From: Ruminococcus sp.
GTDB lineage: Bacteria > Bacillota > Clostridia > Lachnospirales > Lachnospiraceae
Direction: 5' to 3'
Assembly (NCBI GenBank): GCA_013911065.1
Contig: JACERV010000014.1
Span: 1-64,000 of the forward strand
Length of the DNA stretch: 64,000 bases
The notes under the pieces are model-generated. The model was not told where the DNA came from and did not search any database. It was given only the letters and a program-made list of their open reading frames with translations. Of the stretch, positions 16,713 through 24,824 are shown one piece after another. The position numbers and the translations under genes are program-made. Position 1 is the first letter of the stretch; the number at the start of each line of letters is the position of its first letter.

Positions 16713-17835
16713 AATTCCAAAAGACAACGGTGATTACCGTCAGTTGCAAACAAAACTATTTGCCCGGACAATCAGCATGGTGTTCGGTTCCATTGTGGCA
16801 ATTTGGCTTCTTTATATGGCTATACTGCGCGGGAATTTTGCAAATTGGATGGTTGCATTATTTCAACATGTATTTCGTATGGATTACATTAATGCTCTGA
16901 ATTTATATCGGCAGACCTTTCGTAACTATATGGAAATTATTTTCTTTATTGCAATAGCAATCGTGTTCTTTTTAATATTCCATTTCTATTTAAAATGGTT
17001 TACCGGGTATTTTGGAGAAATCAACAAGGGAATTGATGCACTAATTAAAGAGAATACTGATGAAATAAGTCTGTCGCCGGAGTTGGCAGCCACAGAAAAA
17101 AAGATAAATATGATTAAACACACTCTTGAAAAACGAAAAATTGATACACAGTTAGCGGAGAAACGGAAAAACGACCTTGTTGTGTATCTTGCCCATGACT
17201 TAAAAACTCCATTGACATCAATCATAGGCTATTTAACTCTGCTGCGTGATGAAGACAAAATATCAGAAGAACTTAGGCAAAAGTATTTGGGTATTTCACT
17301 AGATAAAGCAGAACGGCTTGAGGATTTAATAAATGAGTTTTTTGAAATTACAAGATTTAATCTTTCAGATATCACACTTCAGTATAGCAAGGTAAATTTA
17401 ACCCGCCTGCTTGAACAACTTGTATTTGAGTTCAAACCAATGTTATTAGATAAAAATTTGAAATGCAATCTCAGCTCAGAACATAATTTAATGATGGTAT
17501 GTGATGTGGACAAAATGCAGCGTGTGTTGGATAATCTTTTGCGTAATGCCGTATTTTACAGTTTTGAAAACAGTACCATTGAAATCATTGTTACACAGGA
17601 TGAGAACAAAACAACGATTAAGTTTATAAATCACGGCAATACAATTCCTAAGGAAAAACTTGAACGAATTTTTGAACAATTCTATCGTCTTGACACATCC
17701 CGCAGCTCTAACAATGGTGGTTCGGGTCTTGGATTGGCCATTGCCAAAGAGATTGTAAATCTTCACAATGGAATTATAGCGGCAAAAAGTAAAAATGAAC
17801 TGATTGAATTCGATGTGACAATCCCGTCTTCGTAG
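16702..17835 (+). CDS. vanS: VanS-type sensor histidine kinase
   Basis: About 377 residues. Two hydrophobic segments near the N-terminus (FGSIVAIWLLYMAIL and IIFFIAIAIVFFLIF) flank a short external loop; then come a HAMP-like linker, the phospho-acceptor His at about residue 165 in LAHDLKTPLTS, and the ATPase N (LLRNAVFYS), F (RIFEQFYRLD) and G2 (GSGLGLAIAKE) boxes. The start is uncertain: TTG 16702 inside the vanR end, with GGGGAG 12-18 bases upstream, is preferred; a longer frame opens at 16645. It senses glycopeptide or cell-wall damage and phosphorylates VanR. Its last 276 bases with trailer recur at 14761-15037. Confidence 0.85.
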   Translation: MKSKIPKDNGDYRQLQTKLFARTISMVFGSIVAIWLLYMAILRGNFANWMVALFQHVFRMDYINALNLYRQTFRNYMEIIFFIAIAIVFFLIFHFYLKWFTGYFGEINKGIDALIKENTDEISLSPELAATEKKINMIKHTLEKRKIDTQLAEKRKNDLVVYLAHDLKTPLTSIIGYLTLLRDEDKISEELRQKYLGISLDKAERLEDLINEFFEITRFNLSDITLQYSKVNLTRLLEQLVFEFKPMLLDKNLKCNLSSEHNLMMVCDVDKMQRVLDNLLRNAVFYSFENSTIEIIVTQDENKTTIKFINHGNTIPKEKLERIFEQFYRLDTSRSSNNGGSGLGLAIAKEIVNLHNGIIAAKSKNELIEFDVTIPSS

Positions 17836-17894
17836 GAAAAACGTAAGAATTTACGGAAAAAAATATAAGAAAATAGTTAGAACGAACGAAAAAA

Positions 17895-17946
17895 AGCACT
17901 CTTGAGTTTTGATACAATTTTTGTGTCAGAACAAGAGTGTTTTTTA
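17895..17946 (+). terminator. Terminator/attenuator between vanS and vanG
   Basis: GCACTCTTG pairs with CAAGAGTGT, the inner TTGATACA/TGTGTCA region extends the stem, and six Ts follow. It separates the vanRS part from vanG-vanXY-vanT, so the resistance genes probably need their own promoter or antitermination. Confidence 0.75.
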
Positions 17947-17971
17947 TATGTAGAAGCAAAGGAGACTAAAA

Positions 17972-19015
17972 ATGCAAAAGAAAAGAATAGCTGTAATCTT
18001 TGGAGGTTGTTCGACTGAATACAATGTATCGTTAGAGTCGGCGTTCTCCGTTCTTATAGGTTTAAATACCCCCAAATATGATATTGTTCCGATTGGTATA
18101 ACAAGACAAGGTGATTGGTATCGTTACAACGGCAATTACAACAATATCAAAAACAACACGTGGAGCATTGATTTCCGAAATCTTATTCCCATCGCAGTTT
18201 CTCAAAGCCGGGAATCAGGCGGTATTATAGAGTTTTGTAAGAAGGAAAATAAAGTAACAACGATAGATTTGGTTTTTCCTGTATTGCATGGGAAAAACGG
18301 TGAAGATGGTACGGTGCAGGGGCTATTTGAATTGGCAGGTATACCGATAGCCGGGTGTAATACATTATCGTCCGCCTTATGTATGGATAAAGATATGGCA
18401 CACAGAGTCGTTCGTACCGCAGGAATTTCTGTCCCAAAATCAATCATGCTCAGTCAATCAATGAGAGCAGAATTGTTTCATTTATCAAAAGGGCAGACCT
18501 ATCCCCTTTTTATAAAACCTGTCCGGGCAGGCTCATCATTTGGTATTACCAAAATATACAGGGAAGCCGAATTGCAGGCAGCGGTTGAACTTGCCTTTGA
18601 ACACGATGACAGAGTCATTATTGAAGAAAATATTGATGGTTTTGAGGTCGGTTGTGCAGTCCTGGGAAAAGAGAACTTAATTGTGGGCAGAGTGGATGAA
18701 ATAGAACTGACTGATGGCTTTTTTGATTACACAGAAAAGTACACATTGAAAAATTCTAAGATTTATATGCCTGCCAGAATTGATGCCATGTGTGAGAAGC
18801 GGATACGAGAAACAGCAATGGCAATTTATCAGACACTGGGGTGTTCTGGTTTTGCCAGAGTAGATATGTTTTTAACCCCATCTGGGGAAATCGTATTTAA
18901 CGAGGTAAATACAATCCCTGGATTTACTTCACATAGCCGGTATCCTAATATGATGAAAGGCATTGGATTGTCCTTTGAAAAAATGTTGGACAAGCTGATA
19001 GGGTTGTACTTGTAA
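17972..19015 (+). CDS. vanG: VanG-type D-alanine--D-serine ligase
   Basis: 347-residue ATP-grasp ligase. It makes D-Ala-D-Ser, which replaces D-Ala-D-Ala in peptidoglycan precursors and lowers vancomycin affinity. Family stretches are IAVIFGGCSTEYNVSLESA, VLHGKNGEDGTVQGLFELAG, LFIKPVRAGSSFGI and FNEVNTIPGFTSHSRYP. The omega-loop carries EKY (TEKYTLK), the signature of D-Ala-D-Ser ligases, rather than the QEK type of D-Ala-D-Lac ligases. Overall it resembles Enterococcus VanG closely, from memory of that protein. Start ATG 17972 follows AAGGAG. It is followed by vanXY and vanT. Confidence 0.92.
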   Translation: MQKKRIAVIFGGCSTEYNVSLESAFSVLIGLNTPKYDIVPIGITRQGDWYRYNGNYNNIKNNTWSIDFRNLIPIAVSQSRESGGIIEFCKKENKVTTIDLVFPVLHGKNGEDGTVQGLFELAGIPIAGCNTLSSALCMDKDMAHRVVRTAGISVPKSIMLSQSMRAELFHLSKGQTYPLFIKPVRAGSSFGITKIYREAELQAAVELAFEHDDRVIIEENIDGFEVGCAVLGKENLIVGRVDEIELTDGFFDYTEKYTLKNSKIYMPARIDAMCEKRIRETAMAIYQTLGCSGFARVDMFLTPSGEIVFNEVNTIPGFTSHSRYPNMMKGIGLSFEKMLDKLIGLYL

Positions 19016-19061
19016 TAATGAAGAATATCACACTATCAAAAGAAAAGGTCCATTTGGTAAT

Positions 19062-19778
19062 TTGCTTCTTGTAAATGCGAAGTTCCCAATGCAAGTTATT
19101 AATGAAAACGAACTAATGCCCGTAACAGCGAAGTTCCCTAATGTCTTTTTGAAGCGTGAAGCCGGAAATATTCTGAAAATGATTTTTGAAAAAAGTAGAT
19201 ATTCGGATAAGATTATTCCTGTAAGTGGATACCGTTCGGCAAGAGAACAAATGGATATATATAAAACATCATTACGAGATAGTGGTGAGGATTTTACACG
19301 GAAATTCGTAGCACTTCCAGATCATAGTGAACATCAGACGGGGCTTGCTATAGATTTGGCTTTGAAAAAAGAGGTTATAGATTTTATTTGTCCGGAGTTT
19401 CCGTATGATGGTGTTTGTGATGAATTTCGTAGGGCCGCTCCCGGATATGGATTTATAGAGCGTTATCCAAATGGAAAAGAGCAAATAACAGGAATTGCCC
19501 ACGAGCCGTGGCACTTTCGCTATGTGGGTTATCCACATTCCGAAATTATGACTGAAAACAACTTTACATTAGAGGAATACATTGAGTTTATGAAACAATT
19601 TTTGTGGGAGAACAGCCATCTGAAAATGCACAGAAATGGAAAAAACATCGAAGTATTTTATGCTGCGGCAGAAGCAACGGGAATAACAACGATTACATTG
19701 CCAGAAAAAACAGTCTATCAAGTGTCAGGAAACAATACAGATGGCTTTATAGTGACACTATGGGGGAACAAAAAATGA
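19062..19778 (+). CDS. vanXY: VanXY-type D,D-dipeptidase/D,D-carboxypeptidase, 5' frameshift
   Basis: Zn-dependent bifunctional peptidase that removes D-Ala-D-Ala and terminal D-Ala so only D-Ala-D-Ser precursors remain. Zn ligands are visible in SEHQTGLAID (His, Asp) and HEPWHF (catalytic Glu, His). The natural start is probably ATG 19018, 3 bases after vanG: it reads MKNITLSKEKVH, then goes out of frame, while GNLLLVNAKFP continues in the frame given here. One T missing from the run near 19053-19055 would restore a normal N-terminus. TTG 19062 is only a possible rescue start, without a good ribosome binding site. It is either a real mutation or a sequencing error. Confidence 0.8.
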   Translation: MLLVNAKFPMQVINENELMPVTAKFPNVFLKREAGNILKMIFEKSRYSDKIIPVSGYRSAREQMDIYKTSLRDSGEDFTRKFVALPDHSEHQTGLAIDLALKKEVIDFICPEFPYDGVCDEFRRAAPGYGFIERYPNGKEQITGIAHEPWHFRYVGYPHSEIMTENNFTLEEYIEFMKQFLWENSHLKMHRNGKNIEVFYAAAEATGITTITLPEKTVYQVSGNNTDGFIVTLWGNKK

Positions 19779-20941
19779 GAAGCAGCAAAACAAAACCTTA
19801 TATCACAGAGGATGAGAGGGCCTGGATAGAAATTGATTTGAAGAACTTAAAACACAATGTAAAAACATTAAGAAACGCAATGCCCTCAAATTGTGAGTTG
19901 ATGGCTGTTGTAAAAGCGGAAGCCTATGGTCACGGTATGTACCAAATAGCAGCATATATGAATCAGATTGGAGTAAAAACATTTGCAGTAGCGACTATTG
20001 ATGAAGGCATCCAATTACGTCATTATGACATTTTAGGTGAAATACTGATTCTTGGACATACAAGTCCTGCACGGGCAATGGAGCTTCACAAATATGAGCT
20101 TACTCAAACATTAATAGATTACGATTATGCTCGGCTTCTGAATAAACAGAACTATAATATTAAAACTCACATTAAAGTGGATACAGGAATGCACAGACTT
20201 GGATTTGATAAAGCGGATACAGAAAAGATCACTCGCGTTTTCAAAATGAAGCATATTGAAATATGCGGTATTTACACTCATTTATGTGTTTCTGACAGCC
20301 TTGAGGAGGAAGACATTCGTTTTACTAATATGCAAATTAATGGTTTCTATGAATTGCTTGAGAAGTTGAAGGAAAAACACATAGAACTGCCTAAAACACA
20401 TATTCAGAGCAGTTATGGGCTTTTGAATTATCCGGAGCTGAAATGTGATTATGTGAGGGCAGGTGTTTTGCTGTATGGTGTGTTAAGTTCTCCTAATGAT
20501 AAAACAAAGCTGCATCTTGATTTGCGGCCTGTGCTTTCCCTGAAATCAAGAGTGGTTTTACTAAGAGTAATTCACAAAGGTGAAAGTGTTGGCTATGGCA
20601 GAGCCTTTATTGCTCACAGGGATAGTTTAATCGCCATATTTCCGATTGGATATGCAGATGGTTTTCCAAGAAACTTATCCTGTCAAAAGAGCTATGTACT
20701 CATCAATGGGCATCATGCACCTGTCGTGGGAAAAATTTGCATGGACCAGCTTGCAGTTGATGTTACAAATATCCCCGATATTACAATCGGTACGGCAGCA
20801 ACATTAATTGGCAAAGATGAAAATGCAGAAATCACCGCACCGGTTGTTGCTGATAATTCTGAAAGTATAACAAATGAACTCTTGTGCCGGCTGGGGCGGA
20901 GAGTGAAGATTATTACAACAGATTTGGATGGAGTATATTAA
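19775..20941 (+). CDS. vanT: VanT-type serine racemase, catalytic domain only
   Basis: 388-residue PLP-dependent alanine-racemase-fold enzyme supplying D-Ser for VanG. PLP lysine is Lys47 in AVVKAEAYGHG; VDTGMHRLGF, SVGYGRAF and GKICMDQLAVDV are the other family motifs. The start overlaps the vanXY stop (ATGA) with GGGGG eight bases upstream. Most VanT proteins carry an N-terminal transmembrane acyltransferase-like serine-uptake domain of about 300 residues; here it is absent and no separate membrane gene follows. Split racemase/membrane genes are known in the vanL operon (vanTr/vanTm). A plain alanine racemase is the alternative, but position and coupling favour VanT. Confidence 0.83.
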   Translation: MRSSKTKPYITEDERAWIEIDLKNLKHNVKTLRNAMPSNCELMAVVKAEAYGHGMYQIAAYMNQIGVKTFAVATIDEGIQLRHYDILGEILILGHTSPARAMELHKYELTQTLIDYDYARLLNKQNYNIKTHIKVDTGMHRLGFDKADTEKITRVFKMKHIEICGIYTHLCVSDSLEEEDIRFTNMQINGFYELLEKLKEKHIELPKTHIQSSYGLLNYPELKCDYVRAGVLLYGVLSSPNDKTKLHLDLRPVLSLKSRVVLLRVIHKGESVGYGRAFIAHRDSLIAIFPIGYADGFPRNLSCQKSYVLINGHHAPVVGKICMDQLAVDVTNIPDITIGTAATLIGKDENAEITAPVVADNSESITNELLCRLGRRVKIITTDLDGVY

Positions 20942-20992
20942 TTATACGGCCAAAAAACAATGTGGGAAATGACTGATAATAGATTAAAAATA

Positions 20993-21022
20993 TAGACAAA
21001 AACGGAAGAAGAATTTTGTCTA
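20993..21022 (+). terminator. Hairpin after vanT
   Basis: TAGACAAAA and TTTTGTCTA are perfect 9-base arms around a 12-base loop, about 50 bases after the vanT stop. No T run follows, so it is a weak terminator or an mRNA end stabiliser. Confidence 0.4.
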
Positions 21023-21059
21023 GGATTAACAAAATACACCGCTGGAATAAAAAGGGGAT

Positions 21060-21089
21060 TGACGAGGACGCTTCGTTGGTGTTAATATG
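21060..21089 (+). promoter_or_regulatory. SigmaA-type promoter of the LacI gene
   Basis: TTGACG (21060-21065), an 18-base spacer and TAATAT (21084-21089). The start of transcription would fall near 21096, directly ahead of the operator-like palindrome at 21100. Confidence 0.65.
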
Positions 21090-21099
21090 TTCTCAAGGA

Positions 21100-21115
21100 G
21101 GAAAACCTTTTCCTA
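21100..21115. promoter_or_regulatory. LacI-family operator, autoregulatory site
   Basis: AGGAAAACCTTTTCCT is a near-perfect palindrome just downstream of the LacI-gene promoter. The same GGAAAA/TTTTCC pattern occurs twice before the sugar-binding lipoprotein gene, which supports a shared LacI-family recognition site. Confidence 0.65.
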
Positions 21116-21148
21116 TGGTTTCCCTTAAAATAGAATAAGGAGGCTTAT

Positions 21149-22168
21149 ATGGCGATTACGATAGCGGATATCGCAAGGGAGGCGGGAGTATCTATTTCCA
21201 CTGTTTCCAGAGTCATGAATAATACAAAGCCGGTAAGCCCTGAATTAAGAGAACGGGTATACGAGATTATTGAAAAGAACAATTTTAAACCTAATGCGTT
21301 GGCCCAGGGGTTGATTACAAAGAAGACTAATATAGTCGGGGTAGTAATACCAGATATCTCGAATCCGGTATTTGGGGCTTTGACAAAAGGGATTAACAGT
21401 GTCTGTACGAAAAAAGGATATACAATTATGGTATGTGAATCCGGCGGTGAACAGGAGCAGGAAATGAAGCTTTTGGATGTACTGGAGGACAAGCAGACAG
21501 ATGGTGTTTTGTTTGCAGGCGTTGACATAAACCAGGTACTTGTTGATGCGATGCTTAAGAAACAGTATCCGGTTGTATTAGTCACTCAAGAGTCAGCAGT
21601 AGAAGAGAATGTGATAGATACTGTGACACATGATAATGTTCGGGCTGTGTATGATGCAACAAAGTTTCTGCTGGATAATGGACATGAAAGAATCGCCTAT
21701 CTGGGCGGGCCGAAACATGACTTTTCTTCAGGAAAGAAGCGCTTGAAAGGGTACCGTATGGCACTGGAAGAAGCCGGGATTACAGTTCCTGATTCCTATA
21801 TTGAGCAGGGAGAATTTTCTTTCCAGTCCGGTTATGAAGGAATGAAACGGTTATACGAGGAAAATAGTATTCTTCCGACTGCTGTAGTGGCAGGAAGTGA
21901 TTTGATTGCCATTGGCGGTATTCAGTTTTTAAATAGTGTAGGTGTGAGCGTTCCTGATGAGATATCCATTATCGGATTTGATGATTTGGATTTTGCTACA
22001 TGTTTAAGGCCGGAGCTTTCTACTGTCAGAATTCCTTATTTTGCTGAAGGTGAGAAAGCTGCAAAAGAATTGATTAAGTTCATGACAGGAAGCAAGGAAA
22101 AAGCAGCGACACACTATGTACCCCATAAGATTATCCGAAGGGGCACGACCAGAGCAAAAAGTAAATAG
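21149..22168 (+). CDS. LacI-family transcriptional regulator
   Basis: 339 residues. N-terminal helix-turn-helix and hinge (ITIADIAREAGVSISTVSRV, then the PNALAQGL hinge helix), followed by a periplasmic-binding-type sensor domain (VGVVIPDISNPVFG, IGFDDLDFATCLRPELSTV). It should repress the downstream transporter/GH13 operon and itself through the three GGAAAA-type palindromes, with release by an imported sugar. ATG 21149 follows AAGGAGG. Length is standard for the family. Confidence 0.92.
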   Translation: MAITIADIAREAGVSISTVSRVMNNTKPVSPELRERVYEIIEKNNFKPNALAQGLITKKTNIVGVVIPDISNPVFGALTKGINSVCTKKGYTIMVCESGGEQEQEMKLLDVLEDKQTDGVLFAGVDINQVLVDAMLKKQYPVVLVTQESAVEENVIDTVTHDNVRAVYDATKFLLDNGHERIAYLGGPKHDFSSGKKRLKGYRMALEEAGITVPDSYIEQGEFSFQSGYEGMKRLYEENSILPTAVVAGSDLIAIGGIQFLNSVGVSVPDEISIIGFDDLDFATCLRPELSTVRIPYFAEGEKAAKELIKFMTGSKEKAATHYVPHKIIRRGTTRAKSK

Positions 22169-22197
22169 GCAGAAGGCTTTTCGAAGCAGTTATATAG

Positions 22198-22217
22198 GAG
22201 CTGATATAAATCAGCTC
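22198..22217 (+). terminator. Terminator after the LacI gene
   Basis: GAGCTGAT and ATCAGCTC flank a four-base loop and are followed by CTTTC. A short but perfect stem 30 bases after the stop codon. Confidence 0.5.
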
Positions 22218-22233
22218 TTTCAAAAACCAACAC

Positions 22234-22249
22234 GGGAAAAAGTTTTCCT
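22234..22249. promoter_or_regulatory. LacI-family operator, upstream copy
   Basis: GGGAAAAAGTTTTCCT shares the GGAAAA/TTTTCC palindrome with the sites at 21100 and 22342. It lies 108 bases before the promoter-proximal copy, a spacing compatible with repression by looping. Confidence 0.6.
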
Positions 22250-22341
22250 AACGAAATAAACGAAGAACTCACGTATTATATTTTATGAATTGGAAAATAT
22301 ATACATTTTAAAGAGGGTATTCGTTATTTTTAATAATATAC

Positions 22342-22357
22342 GGGAAAACGATTTCCT
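22342..22357. promoter_or_regulatory. LacI-family operator, promoter-proximal copy
   Basis: GGGAAAACGATTTCCT lies just after a TAATAT -10-like element (22334-22339) and 70 bases before the lipoprotein gene. A repressor here would block transcription of the sugar operon. Confidence 0.6.
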
Positions 22358-22426
22358 AAATTACAACGTGCTTTCACCCGTAAGGGGAATGCGATAAATT
22401 ATACATCCTAAAGGAGGAAAAGTAGT

Positions 22427-23719
22427 ATGAAGAAAAGAATGAAACAAGTCATTGCAGGCACTATGGCAGCATTGATGATGGCATCTTTGGCAGGATGCGC
22501 CGGGAAAAGCCAGTCTTCCGGCGGTTCAGATTCATCAGATGAGAAGATTACCTTGAAATTTTCGTTTGATCAGGGTGTTGGAGAGCCTACACAGAAAATC
22601 GTAGACAACTTTAACAAGAGTCAGGATAAGATTACAGTTGAAACTGTTCTCCTTCCTCAGGATGCAAATCAGGTTCATGATGATTTTGTGAATAAATTGG
22701 CATCCGAAGATACCAGTGTTGATATTATGGGACTGGACGTTGTATATATTGCGGAGTTTGCGTCTGCAGGCTGGCTGATGGATTTGAGCGATGCACTTGA
22801 TTCTTCCATTACAGATACAATGCTGGAAGGAACAGTGGCAGGAGCTACTTATGATGGGAAATTAGTGGCAGCACCATGGTTCACCAATTCAAGTGTGCTG
22901 TTCTACCGCCAGGATGTGTTAGACCAGCTGGGAGCGGAAGTTCCTGATACTTATGAAGGATGGATGGAACTTGCGGACAAGGCTGTAGGCGTAAATGGCG
23001 TGGAATATGGTGCAGACTTCCAGGCCGCCCAGTCTGAGGCTTTAGTATGTAACTGGGTAGAATATATATGGAATAATGGCGGAGAGATTCTGGATAAAGA
23101 CGGGGCCCCGGTCATTAATACAGATAACAATGTAGAAGCAACAAATATTATGAAAACATTTGTTGATAAATATGCGCCTTCAGGCGTAACGACTTATACG
23201 GAAACAGAGAGCGAGCAGGTATTTAAAGAAGGCAAATGCTTATTTATCCGTGACTGGTCAGGCTTCTGGTCAAGCGGACAGGACGAAGGTTCTAAAGTAA
23301 CAGGACTGATTGGTGCGACAACACTGCCGATCGGACCAAAGGGTGAGGAGCCACACTCTTGCCTGGGCGGACTTGATCTGGTTGTAAATAATGCAATCAG
23401 TGATACACAGAAGGAAGCGGCAGTGGAGTTCATTAAGTACATGGTAAGTGCTGATACGCAGAAAGAAATGACCTTGATTTCTTCACAGCCGCCTGTTGTA
23501 AAGTCTGTATATACGGATGCGGAAATTCTGGAAGAAATTCCATTCTATGAAAACTTTTACGGTGTAATCCAGGGCGGAAAATCCAGACCTCAGTCACCAC
23601 AGTATGCAAAGGTTTCAGATGCAATCCAAAGAAACATCCATCAGGCATTGACAGGTGAAATGGAAGTGCAGGAGGCACTTGATAAATTGCAGACGGAAGT
23701 AGAAGAATTAAGCAAGTAA
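22427..23719 (+). CDS. ABC transporter sugar-binding lipoprotein (CUT1 type)
   Basis: 430-residue extracellular substrate-binding protein. The N-terminus is a lipoprotein signal (positively charged start, hydrophobic core, lipobox SLAGC with Cys about residue 24), followed by a Ser-rich linker. The mature part matches family 1 solute-binding proteins (KFSFDQGVGEPTQKIVDNFN, AAPWFTNSSVLFYRQDVLD, GEPHSCLGG-like region). ATG 22427 follows AGGAGG. It feeds the two permeases downstream; the ligand is probably an alpha-glucoside, given the GH13_18 gene in the same operon. Confidence 0.9.
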   Translation: MKKRMKQVIAGTMAALMMASLAGCAGKSQSSGGSDSSDEKITLKFSFDQGVGEPTQKIVDNFNKSQDKITVETVLLPQDANQVHDDFVNKLASEDTSVDIMGLDVVYIAEFASAGWLMDLSDALDSSITDTMLEGTVAGATYDGKLVAAPWFTNSSVLFYRQDVLDQLGAEVPDTYEGWMELADKAVGVNGVEYGADFQAAQSEALVCNWVEYIWNNGGEILDKDGAPVINTDNNVEATNIMKTFVDKYAPSGVTTYTETESEQVFKEGKCLFIRDWSGFWSSGQDEGSKVTGLIGATTLPIGPKGEEPHSCLGGLDLVVNNAISDTQKEAAVEFIKYMVSADTQKEMTLISSQPPVVKSVYTDAEILEEIPFYENFYGVIQGGKSRPQSPQYAKVSDAIQRNIHQALTGEMEVQEALDKLQTEVEELSK

Positions 23720-23744
23720 TGTAGGCCGAAAGATGTTGTAAAAT

Positions 23745-23767
23745 AGTAACTGTTCTGAACAGATACA
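23745..23767. repeat. Dispersed 23-nt palindromic motif, copy 1
   Basis: Contains CTGTTC-T-GAACAG flanked by AGTAA and ATACA. Identical over 23 bases to 52494-52516, 29 kb away. Both copies are intergenic and are followed within about 30 bases by a strong hairpin. Confidence 0.7.
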
Positions 23768-23793
23768 TAAAATGCAAATATCTTGAAGAAGGG

Positions 23794-23838
23794 CACTGGA
23801 TTTTAGGATTGCATTATTCACAATCCTAAAATCCAGTG
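23794..23838 (+). terminator. 18-bp hairpin between binding protein and permease genes
   Basis: CACTGGATTTTAGGATTG and its exact complement flank a nine-base loop. No T run follows. In CUT1 operons such intercistronic hairpins let the binding-protein message outlive the permease message; partial termination or 3' end protection is the likely role. Confidence 0.65.
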
Positions 23839-23899
23839 TATGCCTTGTAAGGGAGAACAATTTTGCAATATCTCTTTTTTAAGAAGTAAGGAGGCAATC

Positions 23900-24808
23900 A
23901 TGACAGGTAAAAAGAAAAGAAATGGCTCTCTCGAAAAGACAGAAAGCAGAGATGCATGGATTATGATGGTGCCTGCCATCACAGTATTGCTGATAGTTGC
24001 AGTGTACCCGATCCTCAGGACGTTTTGGCTGAGCCTTCATGAGATGGTCCTGACAGACCCCGGGACTGGTTATCCATTTATAGGACTTGAAAATTATGTG
24101 AAAATATTCAGTGATAAAAGAGCATTAACATCTATTATATTTACTTTGAAATTTACAATTACCACCGTATCTCTGGAACTTTTGATTGGATTTACGGCGG
24201 CATTGATTATGAATAAAGCGTTCAGGGGAAAAGGTCTTGTGAGGGCGGCAATTCTAATTCCATGGGCAATTCCTACATCTGTATCTGCTTTGATGTGGAA
24301 ATTTATTTATAACGACCAGTATGGACTGTTCAATGATATTTTATATAAATTTGGAATCATCGACAGTTATAAGGCATGGCTGAGTACTGCCGACGGGTCG
24401 TTTATGGCACTGGTTATCACTGATGTATGGAAGACAGCTCCTTACATGGCACTGCTGATATTGGCAGGACTTCAAATGGTATCAGAAGATTTATATGAAG
24501 CTGCAAAAATTGACGGGGCAAATGTGTTCCAGAGGTTCTGTTATGTGACACTTCCAAGTGTTAAGAGTACTGTGCTGGTGGCACTTCTTTTCCGTACATT
24601 GGATGCATTCCGTGTATTTGATTTGGTTGCAGTCATGACAGGAGGCGCAAATGGAACAGAAAGTGTATCAATTTATGCATACAATAATCTGATGAAATTT
24701 TTAGACTTTGGGTATGGCTCGGCTATGGCGGTGCTGATATTCATTATTGTGTTCATCATCAGTCTCTTGTATATGAGAGTGTTGGGTGATCAGATTACGG
24801 ATATGTAA
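23900..24808 (+). CDS. ABC sugar permease (MalF/UgpA-like)
   Basis: 302-residue membrane permease with about six transmembrane segments, first near residues 20-45. The cytoplasmic EAA loop reads EAAKIDGANVFQRFCYVTLP, the binding site for the ATPase. ATG 23900 has AAGGAGG upstream; a longer in-frame start at 23840 would overlap the hairpin and lacks such a site. It pairs with the next permease. No ATPase gene occurs in the operon, so a shared MsmK/UgpC-type ATPase is presumably used. Confidence 0.9.
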   Translation: MTGKKKRNGSLEKTESRDAWIMMVPAITVLLIVAVYPILRTFWLSLHEMVLTDPGTGYPFIGLENYVKIFSDKRALTSIIFTLKFTITTVSLELLIGFTAALIMNKAFRGKGLVRAAILIPWAIPTSVSALMWKFIYNDQYGLFNDILYKFGIIDSYKAWLSTADGSFMALVITDVWKTAPYMALLILAGLQMVSEDLYEAAKIDGANVFQRFCYVTLPSVKSTVLVALLFRTLDAFRVFDLVAVMTGGANGTESVSIYAYNNLMKFLDFGYGSAMAVLIFIIVFIISLLYMRVLGDQITDM

Positions 24809-24824
24809 GAAAGAGAGGCGAAAG

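Noticed and set aside
17578-17853. Recent tandem duplication of vanS
   Set aside because: About 20 differences in 276 bases between the copies and the GntR flanks on the other copy argue against a recent local duplication.
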